Assembly: GCF_027922365.1 (NCBI RefSeq)
Contig: NZ_BSFN01000013.1
Coordinates: 1-64,000 of the forward strand
Length of the DNA stretch: 64,000 nucleotides
Reading direction: 5' to 3'
DNA from: Pseudomonas turukhanskensis
GTDB taxonomy: Bacteria > Pseudomonadota > Gammaproteobacteria > Pseudomonadales > Pseudomonadaceae
Shown: positions 1 through 9,117 of the stretch, piece by piece
How positions within the stretch are numbered: the stretch's first letter is position 1
Layout of the letters: each line of letters starts with the position of its first letter
Translations under genes and position numbers: made by a program
The notes under the pieces: generated by a model
Told to the model about the DNA's origin: nothing
Databases searched by the model: none
What the model saw: only the letters and a program-made list of their open reading frames with translations

Positions 1-344
1 GGAGGGGGTTGAGCGGCATGGATGCCGCGAGAGGCACGATGGGCCAGGGACGGCCCGTCGTGGCGTGCCCCCGGAGCGGCGATGTAACGAGGGAAGTTTT
101 CACGCAGTGAAAACCCAAGGTGGGGGCTAGACCTTTTGCTTACTTTTGGGTGGTCCGGCAATCCGGCGATGCTAAAAGTAAGTCGCGCGTAAGGCGCGAA
201 ACAGACCGTTCAGCACACGCGGTAAAACAGAAAAAACAGTCGTCTGATAAACCGAAAAGGTGCGCAAAGCACACCCTACAAAAGCATCACCCGCACACGC
301 GGTGATGAAGACCATCACCGCTCCCGAGAAACAAGCTAAAGCTA
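1..344. repeat. Non-coding segment with repeat-like sequence and a GGTGCGC..CACACCC repeat
   Basis: No convincing gene is seen here. The first 200 bases look like a conserved extragenic sequence that often yields small spurious open frames in Pseudomonas genomes; this is a judgement from memory, not a search. Bases 259-285 carry a copy of the GGTGCGC-(N)-GCACACCCTAC repeat that also occurs at 20747-20773 and as a perfect inverted pair at 47566-47631. A 61-codon frame at 120-305 has no recognisable domain and is not called. Confidence 0.4.
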
Positions 345-2063
345 TCAGGCTTCTACCAACCCCTGATCCACCAACCGCAATTGCCGCGAATGAAACTGCT
401 GCAAACTCGACCGATGCCCAATACTGACGAGACTGCTCCCCGGCAACTTCTCCGTCAGCAACCGATAAACCGCCGTCTCATTCACCTCATCCATCGCGGA
501 GGTGGCCTCATCCAGGAACAACCACCGCGGCTCCACCAACAACGCGCGAGCAATCGCCACCCGCTGCTGCTCACCCGGCGACAACACCCGCTCCCAGTGA
601 TCCTCTTCATCCAGCCGCGCCGACAGGTGCGCCAAGTTGCACGCCTGCAACACCTCCTCCAAACGCTCCGAGGAGTACGCATTCTCCGGCTGTGGATAAC
701 TCAACGCCGCCCGCAAACTGCCAATCGGCAAATACGGCTTCTGCGGCAAAAACAGACTGCTGTCCGGCAAATTCAACGCCCCGCAGCCAAACGGCCACAA
801 CCCACTCAACGCCCGCAACAACGTGCTCTTGCCACTGCCCGAGGCACCGCTGAGCAATACATGCTCACCAGGCGCGATAGTCAGGTCGGAAGGGTTCAAC
901 AGCACACGCCCATCGGCCAGGCTCAACTGCACCTGGCTCAGGTTCACCTGCCCGGCCTCACGGGTACGGTGGATGGCGGGGTTGGCGTCCAGACTGTCAC
1001 CTTCGGCCAAGGCCTGACGGAAACTCAGAATCCGGTCGCAGGTAGCACGCCATGCCGCCAGGCTGGCGTACGCATCGATAAACCAGCTCATGCTCTCCTG
1101 CACATTGCCGAAGGCCGAGTTGATTTGCATAAGGTCGCCCAACTGGATCTTGCCGGCGAAGTAACGTGGGGCGGCCACGATCATGGGGAAAATAATGGCG
1201 ATCTGACCGTAACCGGAGCTGAAGAAGGTCAGGCGCTTTTGCACCTTCATCAGTTCCCAGAAGTTGCCCCACACCTTGTTGAAGCGCCCCATCAGGCGTT
1301 GCTGTTCGTTGTTCTCACCGTTGTACAGCGCGATGCTCTCGGCGTTTTCACGAATGCGCACCAGACCAAAACGCAGGTCGGCTTCGTAACGCTGTTGGTT
1401 GTTGTTGAGCACGATCAAACGCCGCGCCACCAGATGCACCAGCCAGCTGCCGACCAGCGCGTAGAGCAGCGCGGCCCAGAACATATAGCCCGGCACGTCG
1501 ATGCCGAAAATTTCCATGCTGCCGGACACGCCCCAGAGAATCACAGAGAACGACACCAGGCTGACCACGTTGCGAATCAGCCCCAGCCCAAGGCTCAGGG
1601 TGCTGTCGGTAAAGCTGTTGAGGTCTTCGGCCAGACGTTGGTCAGGGTTATCGGTGTAGCCGGCTTGCTCGAGGCGGTAGTAGTTTTTGTGCGCGAGCCA
1701 GGCGGCAAAGTGCTGCTCGGTGAGCCAGCGCCGCCAGCGGATGGTGAGCATCTGCGTGAGGTAGAGCTTGTACACGGCAATGGCAATTGCCACCGCCGCA
1801 ATCCCGCAGAAGTACAGAATCAGCTGGGTAAACGCTGCGAGGTCTTTGTTTTGCAGCGCGTTGTAAAAGTCGCGATACCAGCTGTTGAACCACACCGAAA
1901 TCGCCACCCCCACCAGCGACATGGCAATCACCACAATCAGCAGCAACCAGGCCATGCCCTTCTCTTCGCTGCGCCAATAGGCGCTGGCGAGCTGCCACAC
2001 GCGGGAAAAGAAGTGACTGGGCAGCGCATCATTGACCGCTGAATATTCGGCGTTCTTGCTCAT
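345..2063 (-). CDS. ABC transporter, fused permease and ATPase, SbmA/BacA/YddA type
   Basis: An inner membrane half-transporter with both domains in one chain of 572 residues. The N-terminal half has several membrane segments and the ABC_membrane_2 (SbmA_BacA) signature around FGLVRIRENAESIALYNGE. The C-terminal half is an ABC ATPase with Walker A GASGSGKST, signature LSPGEQQR and Walker B WLFLDEATSAMD. YddA-like proteins of this class are exporters or importers of hydrophobic or peptide substrates, but the substrate here cannot be read from sequence. The ATG at 2061-2063 is preferred over an upstream TTG because MSKN fits family starts. It lies downstream of roxR on the same strand, separated by a short hairpin with a T-run, so it is probably a separate unit. 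Confidence 0.88.
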   Translation of the reverse strand: MSKNAEYSAVNDALPSHFFSRVWQLASAYWRSEEKGMAWLLLIVVIAMSLVGVAISVWFNSWYRDFYNALQNKDLAAFTQLILYFCGIAAVAIAIAVYKLYLTQMLTIRWRRWLTEQHFAAWLAHKNYYRLEQAGYTDNPDQRLAEDLNSFTDSTLSLGLGLIRNVVSLVSFSVILWGVSGSMEIFGIDVPGYMFWAALLYALVGSWLVHLVARRLIVLNNNQQRYEADLRFGLVRIRENAESIALYNGENNEQQRLMGRFNKVWGNFWELMKVQKRLTFFSSGYGQIAIIFPMIVAAPRYFAGKIQLGDLMQINSAFGNVQESMSWFIDAYASLAAWRATCDRILSFRQALAEGDSLDANPAIHRTREAGQVNLSQVQLSLADGRVLLNPSDLTIAPGEHVLLSGASGSGKSTLLRALSGLWPFGCGALNLPDSSLFLPQKPYLPIGSLRAALSYPQPENAYSSERLEEVLQACNLAHLSARLDEEDHWERVLSPGEQQRVAIARALLVEPRWLFLDEATSAMDEVNETAVYRLLTEKLPGSSLVSIGHRSSLQQFHSRQLRLVDQGLVEA

Positions 2064-2085
2064 GAGGGGCACTCGCAATGGTTAT

Positions 2086-2110
2086 AAAAAAACGCCTCTG
2101 AGGGCGCTCT
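2086..2110 (-). terminator. Possible rho-independent terminator after roxSR
   Basis: Read on the minus strand, a short GC stem (CGCC..GGCG type, 2093-2106) is followed by a run of seven T. It lies between the end of roxR and the start of the ABC transporter gene. The stem is only about five base pairs, so the call is moderate. Confidence 0.45.
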
Positions 2111-2138
2111 TGTAGGGGGTGCGAAGTTCGGTGTAACG

Positions 2139-2203
2139 GCGGATATCGACGGCGTCGATATTCGCCCTACGGTATTCGTCCACGTAGGGCGGATACACCG
2201 ATT
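2139..2203. repeat. GTAGGGCGGATA-type palindromic repeat
   Basis: Contains GGCGGATATCGAC and its inverse GTCGATATTCGCCC, followed by another GTAGGGCGGATA copy. The same family occurs at 4986-5085. It is extragenic and lies between roxR and the ABC transporter gene. Confidence 0.55.
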
Positions 2204-2247
2204 AAGACAGCTTCCAGCGCTCTTGGATAGCCCGCCGAACGGGGAGT

Positions 2248-2808
2248 TCAGCGCCGTACCGGGCGTTTTTGCAGTTTGCGCTGCAAGGTGCGCCGGTGCA
2301 TGCCCAAGGCCCGTGCGGTGGCGGAAATATTGCCGTCGTGCTCACCGAGCACGCGCTGGATGTGTTCCCACTGCAGGCGGTCCACCGACATCGGGTTTTC
2401 CGGCACCAGGGTGGACAAGTCGGCGTGCTCGGATACCAGCGCCGTCAGCACGTCGTCAGCGTCCGCCGGTTTGCACAGGTAGTTGCAGGCACCCCGTTTG
2501 ATCGCTTCAACGGCGGTAGCAATGCTGGAGTAGCCGGTAAGAATCACCACACGCATTTCGGCATCGAGTGCCAGCAACTTGGGCAGCAGCACCAGGCCCG
2601 AGTCGCCTTCCATTTTCAGGTCGAGCACGGCGTAGTCGGGGATGTCCTGCTCGGCCAGGGTCAGGCCTTCTTCGGCCGAACCGGCGATGGACACACGCAG
2701 GCCACGGCGGCTCATGGCGCGCGCCATTACGCGGGTGAAGGTTTCGTCGTCATCCACCAGCAACAGGTGCGGTTGCTCTTCGCCTTCGATGGGGGTTTCT
2801 TCGCTCAT
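2248..2808 (-). CDS. roxR: Redox response regulator RoxR (RegA/PrrA family)
   Basis: A 186-residue response regulator of the RegA/PrrA/RoxR family. The receiver domain has the acidic pocket LLVDDD near residues 16-21, phospho-acceptor Asp63 in AVLDLKMEGDSG, and the conserved Lys in LCKPAD. The C-terminus is a Fis-type helix-turn-helix (NISATARALGMHRRTLQRKL) characteristic of the family. The start at 2808 is chosen because GGAGAAG lies just upstream; the longer frame reads back into roxS. It follows roxS after 13 bases and is surely co-transcribed. By family knowledge it controls respiratory oxidase genes, including cyanide-insensitive oxidase in P. aeruginosa and P. putida. Confidence 0.93.
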   Translation of the reverse strand: MSEETPIEGEEQPHLLLVDDDETFTRVMARAMSRRGLRVSIAGSAEEGLTLAEQDIPDYAVLDLKMEGDSGLVLLPKLLALDAEMRVVILTGYSSIATAVEAIKRGACNYLCKPADADDVLTALVSEHADLSTLVPENPMSVDRLQWEHIQRVLGEHDGNISATARALGMHRRTLQRKLQKRPVRR

Positions 2809-2821
2809 TGGCTTCTCCGGT

Positions 2822-4081
2822 TCAGCTTGGCTGACGAGGCAGGCGCAGCTCGGTAAGCGTGCCGCCCTCTTCATGATTGTAGAGTTTCACCGAACCGCCA
2901 GCGCGGGTAACGCTGGCCTGGCTCAGAAACAGGCCCAGGCCGAAGCCTTTGCCTTTGGTGGTGATAAAGGGTTTGCCCAGTTGCTCGGCAATGGCCAGCG
3001 GCACACCGGCGCCGTGGTCGCGGATGCTGATGCACATTTCCAGCACGTTCCAGTCCACGCGAATATCGAGCTTATCGGCGCAGGCGTCGGCGGCGTTGTT
3101 CAGCAGGTTGAGCAGCGCCTGGGTGAGGTCCGGCGGCGGGGCCAGACGCGGAATCGAGCCGATGCCGAGGATCTGATAGCGGTAGGTGGCTTCCGGACGC
3201 ATCAGGTGCCAGCGGTTGAGGGTGGTTTCCAGCCAGCCGGCCACCGATTGTTCTTCCACCGTCAGGCGCCGGTCGGCTTCGGCGGCGCGCACCAGTTGCT
3301 GCAGGGTGTCTTTGCACAGGCGCACCTGTTCTTGCAGCACGGCCAGGTCTTCTTGCAGCAGCGGGTCGGGGTGCTCGCGGCGCAGTTCCTTGATCAGTAC
3401 GCTCATGGTGGCCAGCGGCGTGCCCAGTTCGTGGGCCGCACCGGCGGCCTGGGTGGCGACGGCGAGCAGTTGCTGGTCACGCATGCTTTCTTCGCGACGC
3501 TCGGCCTGCAGTTGCACCTGGCGGCGCACGGCACCGGCCATTTTCACCACGAAGAAGGTAATGAAGGCGGCTGACAGGGCGAAGTTCAGCCACATGCCGA
3601 ACAGGTGCAGGCTGATCAGCATGGCTTCGTGCTGCACGCCATGCAGGTGCAGCGGGTGGTACCAGATGAGCAGCGCGGTGTAGCCGGTCAGTGCCAGGCC
3701 GCTGAGCACCATGGAGTACAGCCAGGGCAAGGTGGCGGCGGCGATGGTCAACGGCACCAGGTAGTAAGACACAAACGGGTTGGTGGAGCCGCCAGAGTAA
3801 TAGAGCAGCACGCTGTGGATAAGCAGATCGCAGGCCAGCTGCGCGGCGTATTCCAGCTCGGTGACCGGCCAGGGCCCGCGCAGGCGCAAGGCGGTAAGGG
3901 CGCAGAGCACGGCGGAGCAGACAAGGGTCAGGCACAGCGGCAGCCAGGGCAGCGGCAGCAGGTCGAGCAGGTAGGCCACGCCCACGGAACTGGCCTGGGC
4001 GGCCAGCACCAGCACGCGAATCAGGCTCAGGCGCCACAGGTTTTGGCGACTGGCGGACAGCAGTAACACGGGGGCAAGCAT
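2822..4081 (-). CDS. roxS: Redox sensor histidine kinase RoxS (RegB/PrrB family)
   Basis: A 419-residue membrane histidine kinase. Five to six hydrophobic segments fill residues 15-180. The second periplasmic region holds GGSTNPF (97-103), the signature associated with ubiquinone sensing in RegB. The H-box is GAAHELGTPLATM with His218, and Cys256 in QVRLCKDTL sits where the redox-active cysteine of RegB is found. N and G boxes of the ATPase domain follow (LLNNAADACADK, GKGFGLGLFL). The start at 4081 has AGGAGCG upstream; the longer frame is rejected. It is paired with roxR directly downstream. Confidence 0.93.
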   Translation of the reverse strand: MLAPVLLLSASRQNLWRLSLIRVLVLAAQASSVGVAYLLDLLPLPWLPLCLTLVCSAVLCALTALRLRGPWPVTELEYAAQLACDLLIHSVLLYYSGGSTNPFVSYYLVPLTIAAATLPWLYSMVLSGLALTGYTALLIWYHPLHLHGVQHEAMLISLHLFGMWLNFALSAAFITFFVVKMAGAVRRQVQLQAERREESMRDQQLLAVATQAAGAAHELGTPLATMSVLIKELRREHPDPLLQEDLAVLQEQVRLCKDTLQQLVRAAEADRRLTVEEQSVAGWLETTLNRWHLMRPEATYRYQILGIGSIPRLAPPPDLTQALLNLLNNAADACADKLDIRVDWNVLEMCISIRDHGAGVPLAIAEQLGKPFITTKGKGFGLGLFLSQASVTRAGGSVKLYNHEEGGTLTELRLPRQPS

Positions 4082-4262
4082 GAGCGCTCCTGATGAGAGC
4101 TTCGAAGACGGGCGAGTATAACCACCGGTGCGACAAACAGTGCCAAGTGCGGCAACCAGCCGCAGCGTTTGGCCCGGCAGACGTGTTTGCCCGTGACGGA
4201 ACCCACCCCCGCCGCTACAGTCTGATGCGCGTAATCCTGCCTCGCGCCAACAAGGAGTTTGC

Positions 4263-4970
4263 ATGTCTTCGCTCAGCCGTCTTACCGCTGCCATCGCCCT
4301 CAGTGCTGCCACCCTGGCCGCCCTGCCCAGCCATGCCGATGAGGCTCGCTACAACCAGGTGGCGCTGCGCGCCGAAGTCAGCCAGGACGTGGCCCACGAC
4401 CTGATGAATGTCACCCTCTATACCGAGGCGCAAAACGACGACCCGGCCAAGCTCGCCGCCGACACCACCGAAACCCTGAACATCGCGGTGGAGCGCGCCC
4501 GCCAGGCCAAGGGCGTTACCGTAAAACTCGGCAGCCGTAACAGCTACCCGATCTACGACAACGACGGCCAGCAGATCACTGGCTGGCGCGAGCGCGGGGA
4601 AATCCGCCTGGAAAGCGCCGACTTCGCCACCCTGTCCAAGCTCACCGCCGACCTGTTGAAAAACTTGAAGATGGGCGGCATGGACTTCGCCATCGCCAAC
4701 CCCACGCGCAAAAAAGCGGAAGACGAGCTGCTCAAGGACGCCGTTGCCGCGTTCAAGGCGCGCGCCGATATCGCCACTGCGGCCGTGGGTGGCAAGAGCT
4801 ACAAGCTGGTGAGCCTGAACCTGAACAGCGCCGGCTTCCAGCCGATTCGCCCAATGCGCATGGACGCCATGGCGTCGATGAGCAAGTCCGCGGCGCCGCA
4901 AGAGATTGAAGCCGGCACCAGCGAGGTGACGGTGGCCGCTGATGGTGTGATTGAAGTGCAGATGCCGTAA
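4263..4970 (+). CDS. Periplasmic SIMPL (DUF541) domain protein
   Basis: A 235-residue exported protein with a signal peptide (residues 1-21, cleavage near SHADEA) and a SIMPL/DUF541 domain over the rest. Family members include E. coli YggE, linked to oxidative stress protection, but the biochemical activity is not known. A good ribosome site (AAGGAG) precedes the ATG. It is divergent from roxS, as is its P. aeruginosa counterpart (PA4492 by memory), but no functional link to RoxSR follows from sequence. Confidence 0.85.
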   Translation: MSSLSRLTAAIALSAATLAALPSHADEARYNQVALRAEVSQDVAHDLMNVTLYTEAQNDDPAKLAADTTETLNIAVERARQAKGVTVKLGSRNSYPIYDNDGQQITGWRERGEIRLESADFATLSKLTADLLKNLKMGGMDFAIANPTRKKAEDELLKDAVAAFKARADIATAAVGGKSYKLVSLNLNSAGFQPIRPMRMDAMASMSKSAAPQEIEAGTSEVTVAADGVIEVQMP

Positions 4971-5361
4971 CCCACCTGCTAACGCGGATACCGTAGGGCG
5001 AATACCCGAAGGGTATCCGCCGCGGCCTCCACGATCGCAACGGCGGATATCGCCAAGGCGATATTCGCCCTACGCCTGCACCAGGGTTACCGCGCAACGC
5101 CCTTCGCGAGCAAGCTCGCTCCTACAGTGCTCCGATCCGAAGCACTTTCCCCGCACACATCTCCCCGTCTTTTCCCCGACTCAGCAGTCAGCCCACCAAC
5201 AGTTACAAAAACGCGACATCCTCGGACGATCCCGCCACAGCTTCTACACTCTTTGACTTATGTACCTTGTAGTGGGCACACGCCCTGCATAGTTTCTCGC
5301 TATTCGGCCGCTCATGACCTGAGGGCCGAACTCGAAAAAATGACAACAACTTGAGGCCACC
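4971..5361. repeat. Intergenic repeats upstream of dppA, including a REP element
   Basis: Holds GTAGGGCGAATACCC and GGCGGATATCGCC..GGCGATATTCGCCC palindromes (4986-5085), then at 5099-5128 a Pseudomonas REP-type element (TTCGCGAGCAAGCTCGCTCC followed by TACAG). The remaining 230 bases lead into the dppA ribosome site and probably contain its promoter; I could not place the -10/-35 boxes reliably. Confidence 0.6.
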
Positions 5362-6963
5362 ATGCATAAGAAAGTTGCCCTTCCCTTTGTATTAGCAAGC
5401 GGATTGCTCGTCAGCGCTCCATTCGCCCAGGCCGCCAGCACCCTGGTGTTTTGTTCTGAAGGCAGCCCCGCCGGCTTCGATGCCGCGCAATACACCACCG
5501 GCACCGAGTTCGATGCCGCCGCCGAAACCATGTTCAACCGCCTCTCGCAGTTCGAGCGTGGCGGCACCGCCGTGGTACCGGGCCTGGCCACCAGCTGGGA
5601 TGTATCGCCAGACGGCCTCACCTACACCTTCCACTTGCGCGAAGGGGTGAAGTTCCACACCACCGAGTACTTCAAGCCCACGCGTAATTTCAACGCCGAC
5701 GACGTGCTGTTCACCTTCGAGCGCATGCTCAACAAGGACCACCCGTTCCGTAAGGCCTACCCCACCGAGTTCCCGTATTTCACCGATATGGGCATGGACA
5801 CCAACATCACCAAGGTGGAAAAGGTCGACGACAAGACCGTCAAGTTCACCCTGGCCGCCGTCGATGCCGCGTTTATCCAGAACCTGGCCATGAGCTTTGC
5901 CGACATTCACTCCGCCGAGTACGCCGACAAGCTGTTGAAGGAAGGCAAGGCCTCCGACATCAACCAGAAGCCCATCGGTACCGGCCCGTTCGTGTTCAAG
6001 CGTTATCAGAAAGACGCGCAGATCCGCTACATCGGCAACAAGGATTACTGGAAGCCTGAGGACGTGAAGATCGACAACCTGATCTTCTCCATCGTGACCG
6101 ACGCCTCGGTACGCATGCAGAAGCTCAAGGCCAACGAATGCCAGATCACCCTCAACCCACGCCCGGCCGACCTCGAGTCGCTGAAAAAAGACCCCAACCT
6201 GCTGCTGCCTGAGCAGGCCGGTTTCAACGATGGCTACATCGCCTACAACGTGACGCACAAACCGCTGGAACAGCTGAAAGTGCGTCAGGCGCTGGACATG
6301 GCGGTGAACAAGAAAGCCATTATCGACGCCGTGTACCAGAGCGCTGGTCAGTTGGCCGTAAACGGCATGCCGCCAACCCAGTGGTCTTATGACGACACCA
6401 TCAAAGACCCGGCCTTCGACCCGGAGAAAGCCAAGGCGCTGCTCAAGGAAGCCGGTGTAGCCGAAGGCACCGAGTTCACCCTGTGGGCCATGCCCGTGCA
6501 GCGTCCGTACAATCCCAATGCCAAGCTGATGGCCGAGATGCTGCAAGCGGACTGGGCCAAGATCGGTATCAAAGCCAAGATCGTCAGCTACGAATGGGGC
6601 GAGTACATGAAGCGCGCCAAGGGTGGCGAGCACGACATCATGCTGATTGGCTGGAGCGGTGATAACGGTGACCCGGACAACTGGCTGGGCACCCTGTACG
6701 GCTGCGACGCGGTAGACGGAAACAACTTCTCCAAGTGGTGCGACAAGGACTACGACAAGTTGATTCAGGCTGCCAAGCGCACCACCGACCAGGCCAAGCG
6801 CACCGAGCTGTACAAGCAGGCACAGCAGATTCTCAAGGCCCAGGTGCCGATCACCCCGATTGCTCACTCGACTGTTTATCAGCCGATGCGCAAATCGGTT
6901 AAAGACTTCAAGATCAGCCCGTTTGCCCTGAACTCCTTCTACGGCGTAAGCGTAGAGAAGTAA
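5362..6963 (+). CDS. dppA: Dipeptide ABC transporter periplasmic binding protein DppA
   Basis: A 533-residue SBP_bac_5 family solute-binding protein with a clear signal peptide (MHKK.., cleavage after AQA near residue 24). The order of conserved blocks (LVFCSEGSPAGFD, TYTFHLREGVKFH, PIGTGPFVFKRY, MLIGWSGDNGDPDNWL) matches DppA. It delivers di- or tripeptides to the DppBCDF permease. It is the first gene of the cluster and is followed by a strong terminator, which should give the binding protein higher expression than the permease genes. A second, similar binding protein lies directly downstream. Confidence 0.92.
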   Translation: MHKKVALPFVLASGLLVSAPFAQAASTLVFCSEGSPAGFDAAQYTTGTEFDAAAETMFNRLSQFERGGTAVVPGLATSWDVSPDGLTYTFHLREGVKFHTTEYFKPTRNFNADDVLFTFERMLNKDHPFRKAYPTEFPYFTDMGMDTNITKVEKVDDKTVKFTLAAVDAAFIQNLAMSFADIHSAEYADKLLKEGKASDINQKPIGTGPFVFKRYQKDAQIRYIGNKDYWKPEDVKIDNLIFSIVTDASVRMQKLKANECQITLNPRPADLESLKKDPNLLLPEQAGFNDGYIAYNVTHKPLEQLKVRQALDMAVNKKAIIDAVYQSAGQLAVNGMPPTQWSYDDTIKDPAFDPEKAKALLKEAGVAEGTEFTLWAMPVQRPYNPNAKLMAEMLQADWAKIGIKAKIVSYEWGEYMKRAKGGEHDIMLIGWSGDNGDPDNWLGTLYGCDAVDGNNFSKWCDKDYDKLIQAAKRTTDQAKRTELYKQAQQILKAQVPITPIAHSTVYQPMRKSVKDFKISPFALNSFYGVSVEK

Positions 6964-6973
6964 GCCACCGACA

Positions 6974-7008
6974 ACCGCCTGGTTCGCGCCAGGCGGTTTT
7001 TCTTTTTT
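6974..7008 (+). terminator. Rho-independent terminator after the first dppA
   Basis: A nine-base stem ACCGCCTGG / CCAGGCGGT (6974-6982 with 6989-6997) and a six-base loop are followed by TTTTTCTTTTTT. It sits 10 bases after the stop codon. Confidence 0.9.
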
Positions 7009-7028
7009 GTTGAGCGCCGAGGGCATCC

Positions 7029-8645
7029 ATGACAATTCGGGCACTGCGTTTATTGCCTTGCACCTTGTTGCTCGCCCTCAATTTTTCTTACGCCGCTGCC
7101 CCCGAACAATCCCTGGTGGTGTGCACCGAAGCCAGCCCCGAGGGCTTCGATATTGTGCAGTACACCGCTGCAACCACCGCCGACGCGTCATCGGAAACGG
7201 TGTTTGATCGCCTGGTAAATTTCGCTCCCGGCAGCACCGAGTTGATTCCGGGGTTGGCTGAACGCTGGGACATTTCCGAAGACGGGCTTACCTACACCTT
7301 TCACCTGCGCAAAGGGGTGAAGTTTCACCACAGCAAGGCGTTTACGCCGAGCCGCGAATTCAATGCCGAGGATGTGCTCTGGAGTTTCCAGCGCCAGCTC
7401 GACCCCAAACACCCCTGGCACGCCCTGGCCAAAAGCGGTTTTCCCTATGCCGAGTCGATGGGCATGGCCGCGTTGATCGCCCGTATCGAAGCGCCGGATG
7501 CCCACACCGTGGTGTTTACCCTGACGCATCCGGAGGCACCGTTTCTGGCCGACCTGGCCATGGGCTTTACCTCGATCTACAGCGCCGAATACGCCAGCCA
7601 CTTGCTAGCCAGCGGCAAACCCGAACAGCTCAATCAACAACCCATTGGCACCGGGCCTTTTGTATTCGAGCGCTACAGCAAGGACGCGCAGGTGCGCTTT
7701 CGCGGCAACCCGGATTACTGGGACGGCGCGCCGCCACTCAAGCAACTGATTTTTGCCATCACCCCCGACCCCAACGTGCGCCTACAACGCCTGAAGGCCA
7801 ACGACTGCCAGGTGGCGGTGTACCCGCGCCCCACCGATGTTCCGGCCCTGCGTAAGGAGCCGAACCTTAAGGTGCTGGAACTCGACTCGCTGCTGATCGC
7901 CTACCTAGGCATCAATACCCGCCACCCGCCGCTGGACGATGTGCGCGTGCGGCAGGCCATCAATATGGCGTTCGACAAGGCCGTGTATGTGCGCGCGCAG
8001 TTTGGTGAGGGCGGCGCCAGCCCGGCCGTGGCGCCCTACCCGCCGACGTTGTGGGGCAGCGACTCAAGCATTGCCGACTGGCCCCATGACCTGGACCGCG
8101 CCCGGCAATTACTCAAGGAGGCCGGCCAGGACAAGGGCTTTGAGCTGACCATCTGGACCCGCCCCGGCGGCGGCCCGACCAACCCCAACCCCGGCATCGG
8201 CGCGCAGCTCTTGCAGGACGACCTGGGCAAGCTGGGCATCAAGGCCACCATTCGCGTGTACGAATGGGGCGAGCTGCTCAAGCGCGCCAAGAATGGCGAG
8301 CACGATCTGATTTTCATGGGCTGGGCCGGCGACAACGGCGACCCGGATAACTTTCTGACGCCCAACCTTTCCTGCGCCGCCGCGCGCTCCGGCGAGAACC
8401 AGGCCGGCTGGTGCAACAGCGAATTCGATGGGTTGATCACCCAGGCGCGCGGCATCAGCGACCAGCGCCAGCGGGCCGAGCTGTACCGCCGCGCCTTGGC
8501 GATATTTCATCAACAGGCGCCGTGGATTCCGCTGGCGCACCCCAAGCAATTCAGCGTTATCCGCCGCGATGTGCAGGGCTTTGAGCTGAGCCCCATGGGT
8601 TCGAACAATTTCGCCAAGGTGCGGCGCATTGCGCCGTCAGAATGA
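7029..8645 (+). CDS. Second DppA-like peptide-binding protein
   Basis: A 538-residue SBP_bac_5 protein with an N-terminal signal peptide (hydrophobic stretch 8-22, cleavage near YAAAPE). It shares all the main blocks of the upstream DppA (VVCTEASPEGFD, YTFHLRKGVKFHH, GTGPFVFERYSKDAQ, GWAGDNGDPDNFL), so it is a tandem paralogue. Differences cluster around the ligand pocket (EWGELLKRAKNGEHDL is conserved; the 300-360 region is not), which suggests a different peptide preference. Pseudomonads often keep several DppA variants with one permease. Confidence 0.88.
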   Translation: MTIRALRLLPCTLLLALNFSYAAAPEQSLVVCTEASPEGFDIVQYTAATTADASSETVFDRLVNFAPGSTELIPGLAERWDISEDGLTYTFHLRKGVKFHHSKAFTPSREFNAEDVLWSFQRQLDPKHPWHALAKSGFPYAESMGMAALIARIEAPDAHTVVFTLTHPEAPFLADLAMGFTSIYSAEYASHLLASGKPEQLNQQPIGTGPFVFERYSKDAQVRFRGNPDYWDGAPPLKQLIFAITPDPNVRLQRLKANDCQVAVYPRPTDVPALRKEPNLKVLELDSLLIAYLGINTRHPPLDDVRVRQAINMAFDKAVYVRAQFGEGGASPAVAPYPPTLWGSDSSIADWPHDLDRARQLLKEAGQDKGFELTIWTRPGGGPTNPNPGIGAQLLQDDLGKLGIKATIRVYEWGELLKRAKNGEHDLIFMGWAGDNGDPDNFLTPNLSCAAARSGENQAGWCNSEFDGLITQARGISDQRQRAELYRRALAIFHQQAPWIPLAHPKQFSVIRRDVQGFELSPMGSNNFAKVRRIAPSE

Positions 8646-9117
8646 AGCTACAAAGCCCGCAGGTGCCGTTGGGCCGGCCGTCAGGCAACGCCTATGCTGT
8701 GTTGCAGGACCCGGCGAATGGGCGAAAAATACGCGCCCTTTTGGCCAGGCCAACCGGCCAGAGCAACGGGGTGAACCGTTGCGGTTGGCGGGCTTCAAAC
8801 GTGAGTACCGGGCAGGGGTCGAAATTCCCCCCTCACCCTAGCCCTCTCCCCTGGGAGAGGGGATTGATCGAGTAAGGCGCAACACCACTGCTTTGCCCCT
8901 CGCCCCAGCGGGGAGAGGGCTGGAGTGAAGGGGCTGGATTCAGGCCCCTGCACTGAACACGAAAAAACAGCACCACCGTCACGGGCACCACCATTGTCCC
9001 GCTGACCCATAACAAGGCGCGCGAACACCCACGCGCAGCCATAAAAAACGCCCGGCGCCGCTGACTCAGTGCAGCGCCAGGTATGCCTAACCGGCTGATG
9101 AGGAGCTATACCCCGCG
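8646..9117. repeat. 472-bp gap with a CCCTCTCCC-type repeat doublet
   Basis: No gene is seen. Bases 8828-8935 hold an inverted pair of CCCTCACCC-TAG-CCCTCTCCCCTGGGAGAGGG type. It is a diverged relative of the doublets at 24199-24319 and 25463-25564. In several Pseudomonas dpp clusters an OprD-family porin gene lies about here; none is present. The ribosome site GAGGAG precedes dppB at 9118. Confidence 0.6.

Noticed and set aside
120..305. 61-codon frame at the left edge
   Set aside because: Looks like translated extragenic repeat; no ribosome site and no domain.
381..2042. 553-codon open frame on the plus strand
   Set aside because: Exactly antisense to the ABC transporter gene, Arg/His/Gln-rich composition without any domain; a GC-bias shadow.
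4082..4312. Longer roxS start (77 more codons)
   Set aside because: The ribosome site AGGAGCG fits the ATG at 4081, and the upstream part has no membrane or family pattern.
5392..7044. 550-codon open frame on the minus strand
   Set aside because: Antisense to dppA with no recognisable domain.
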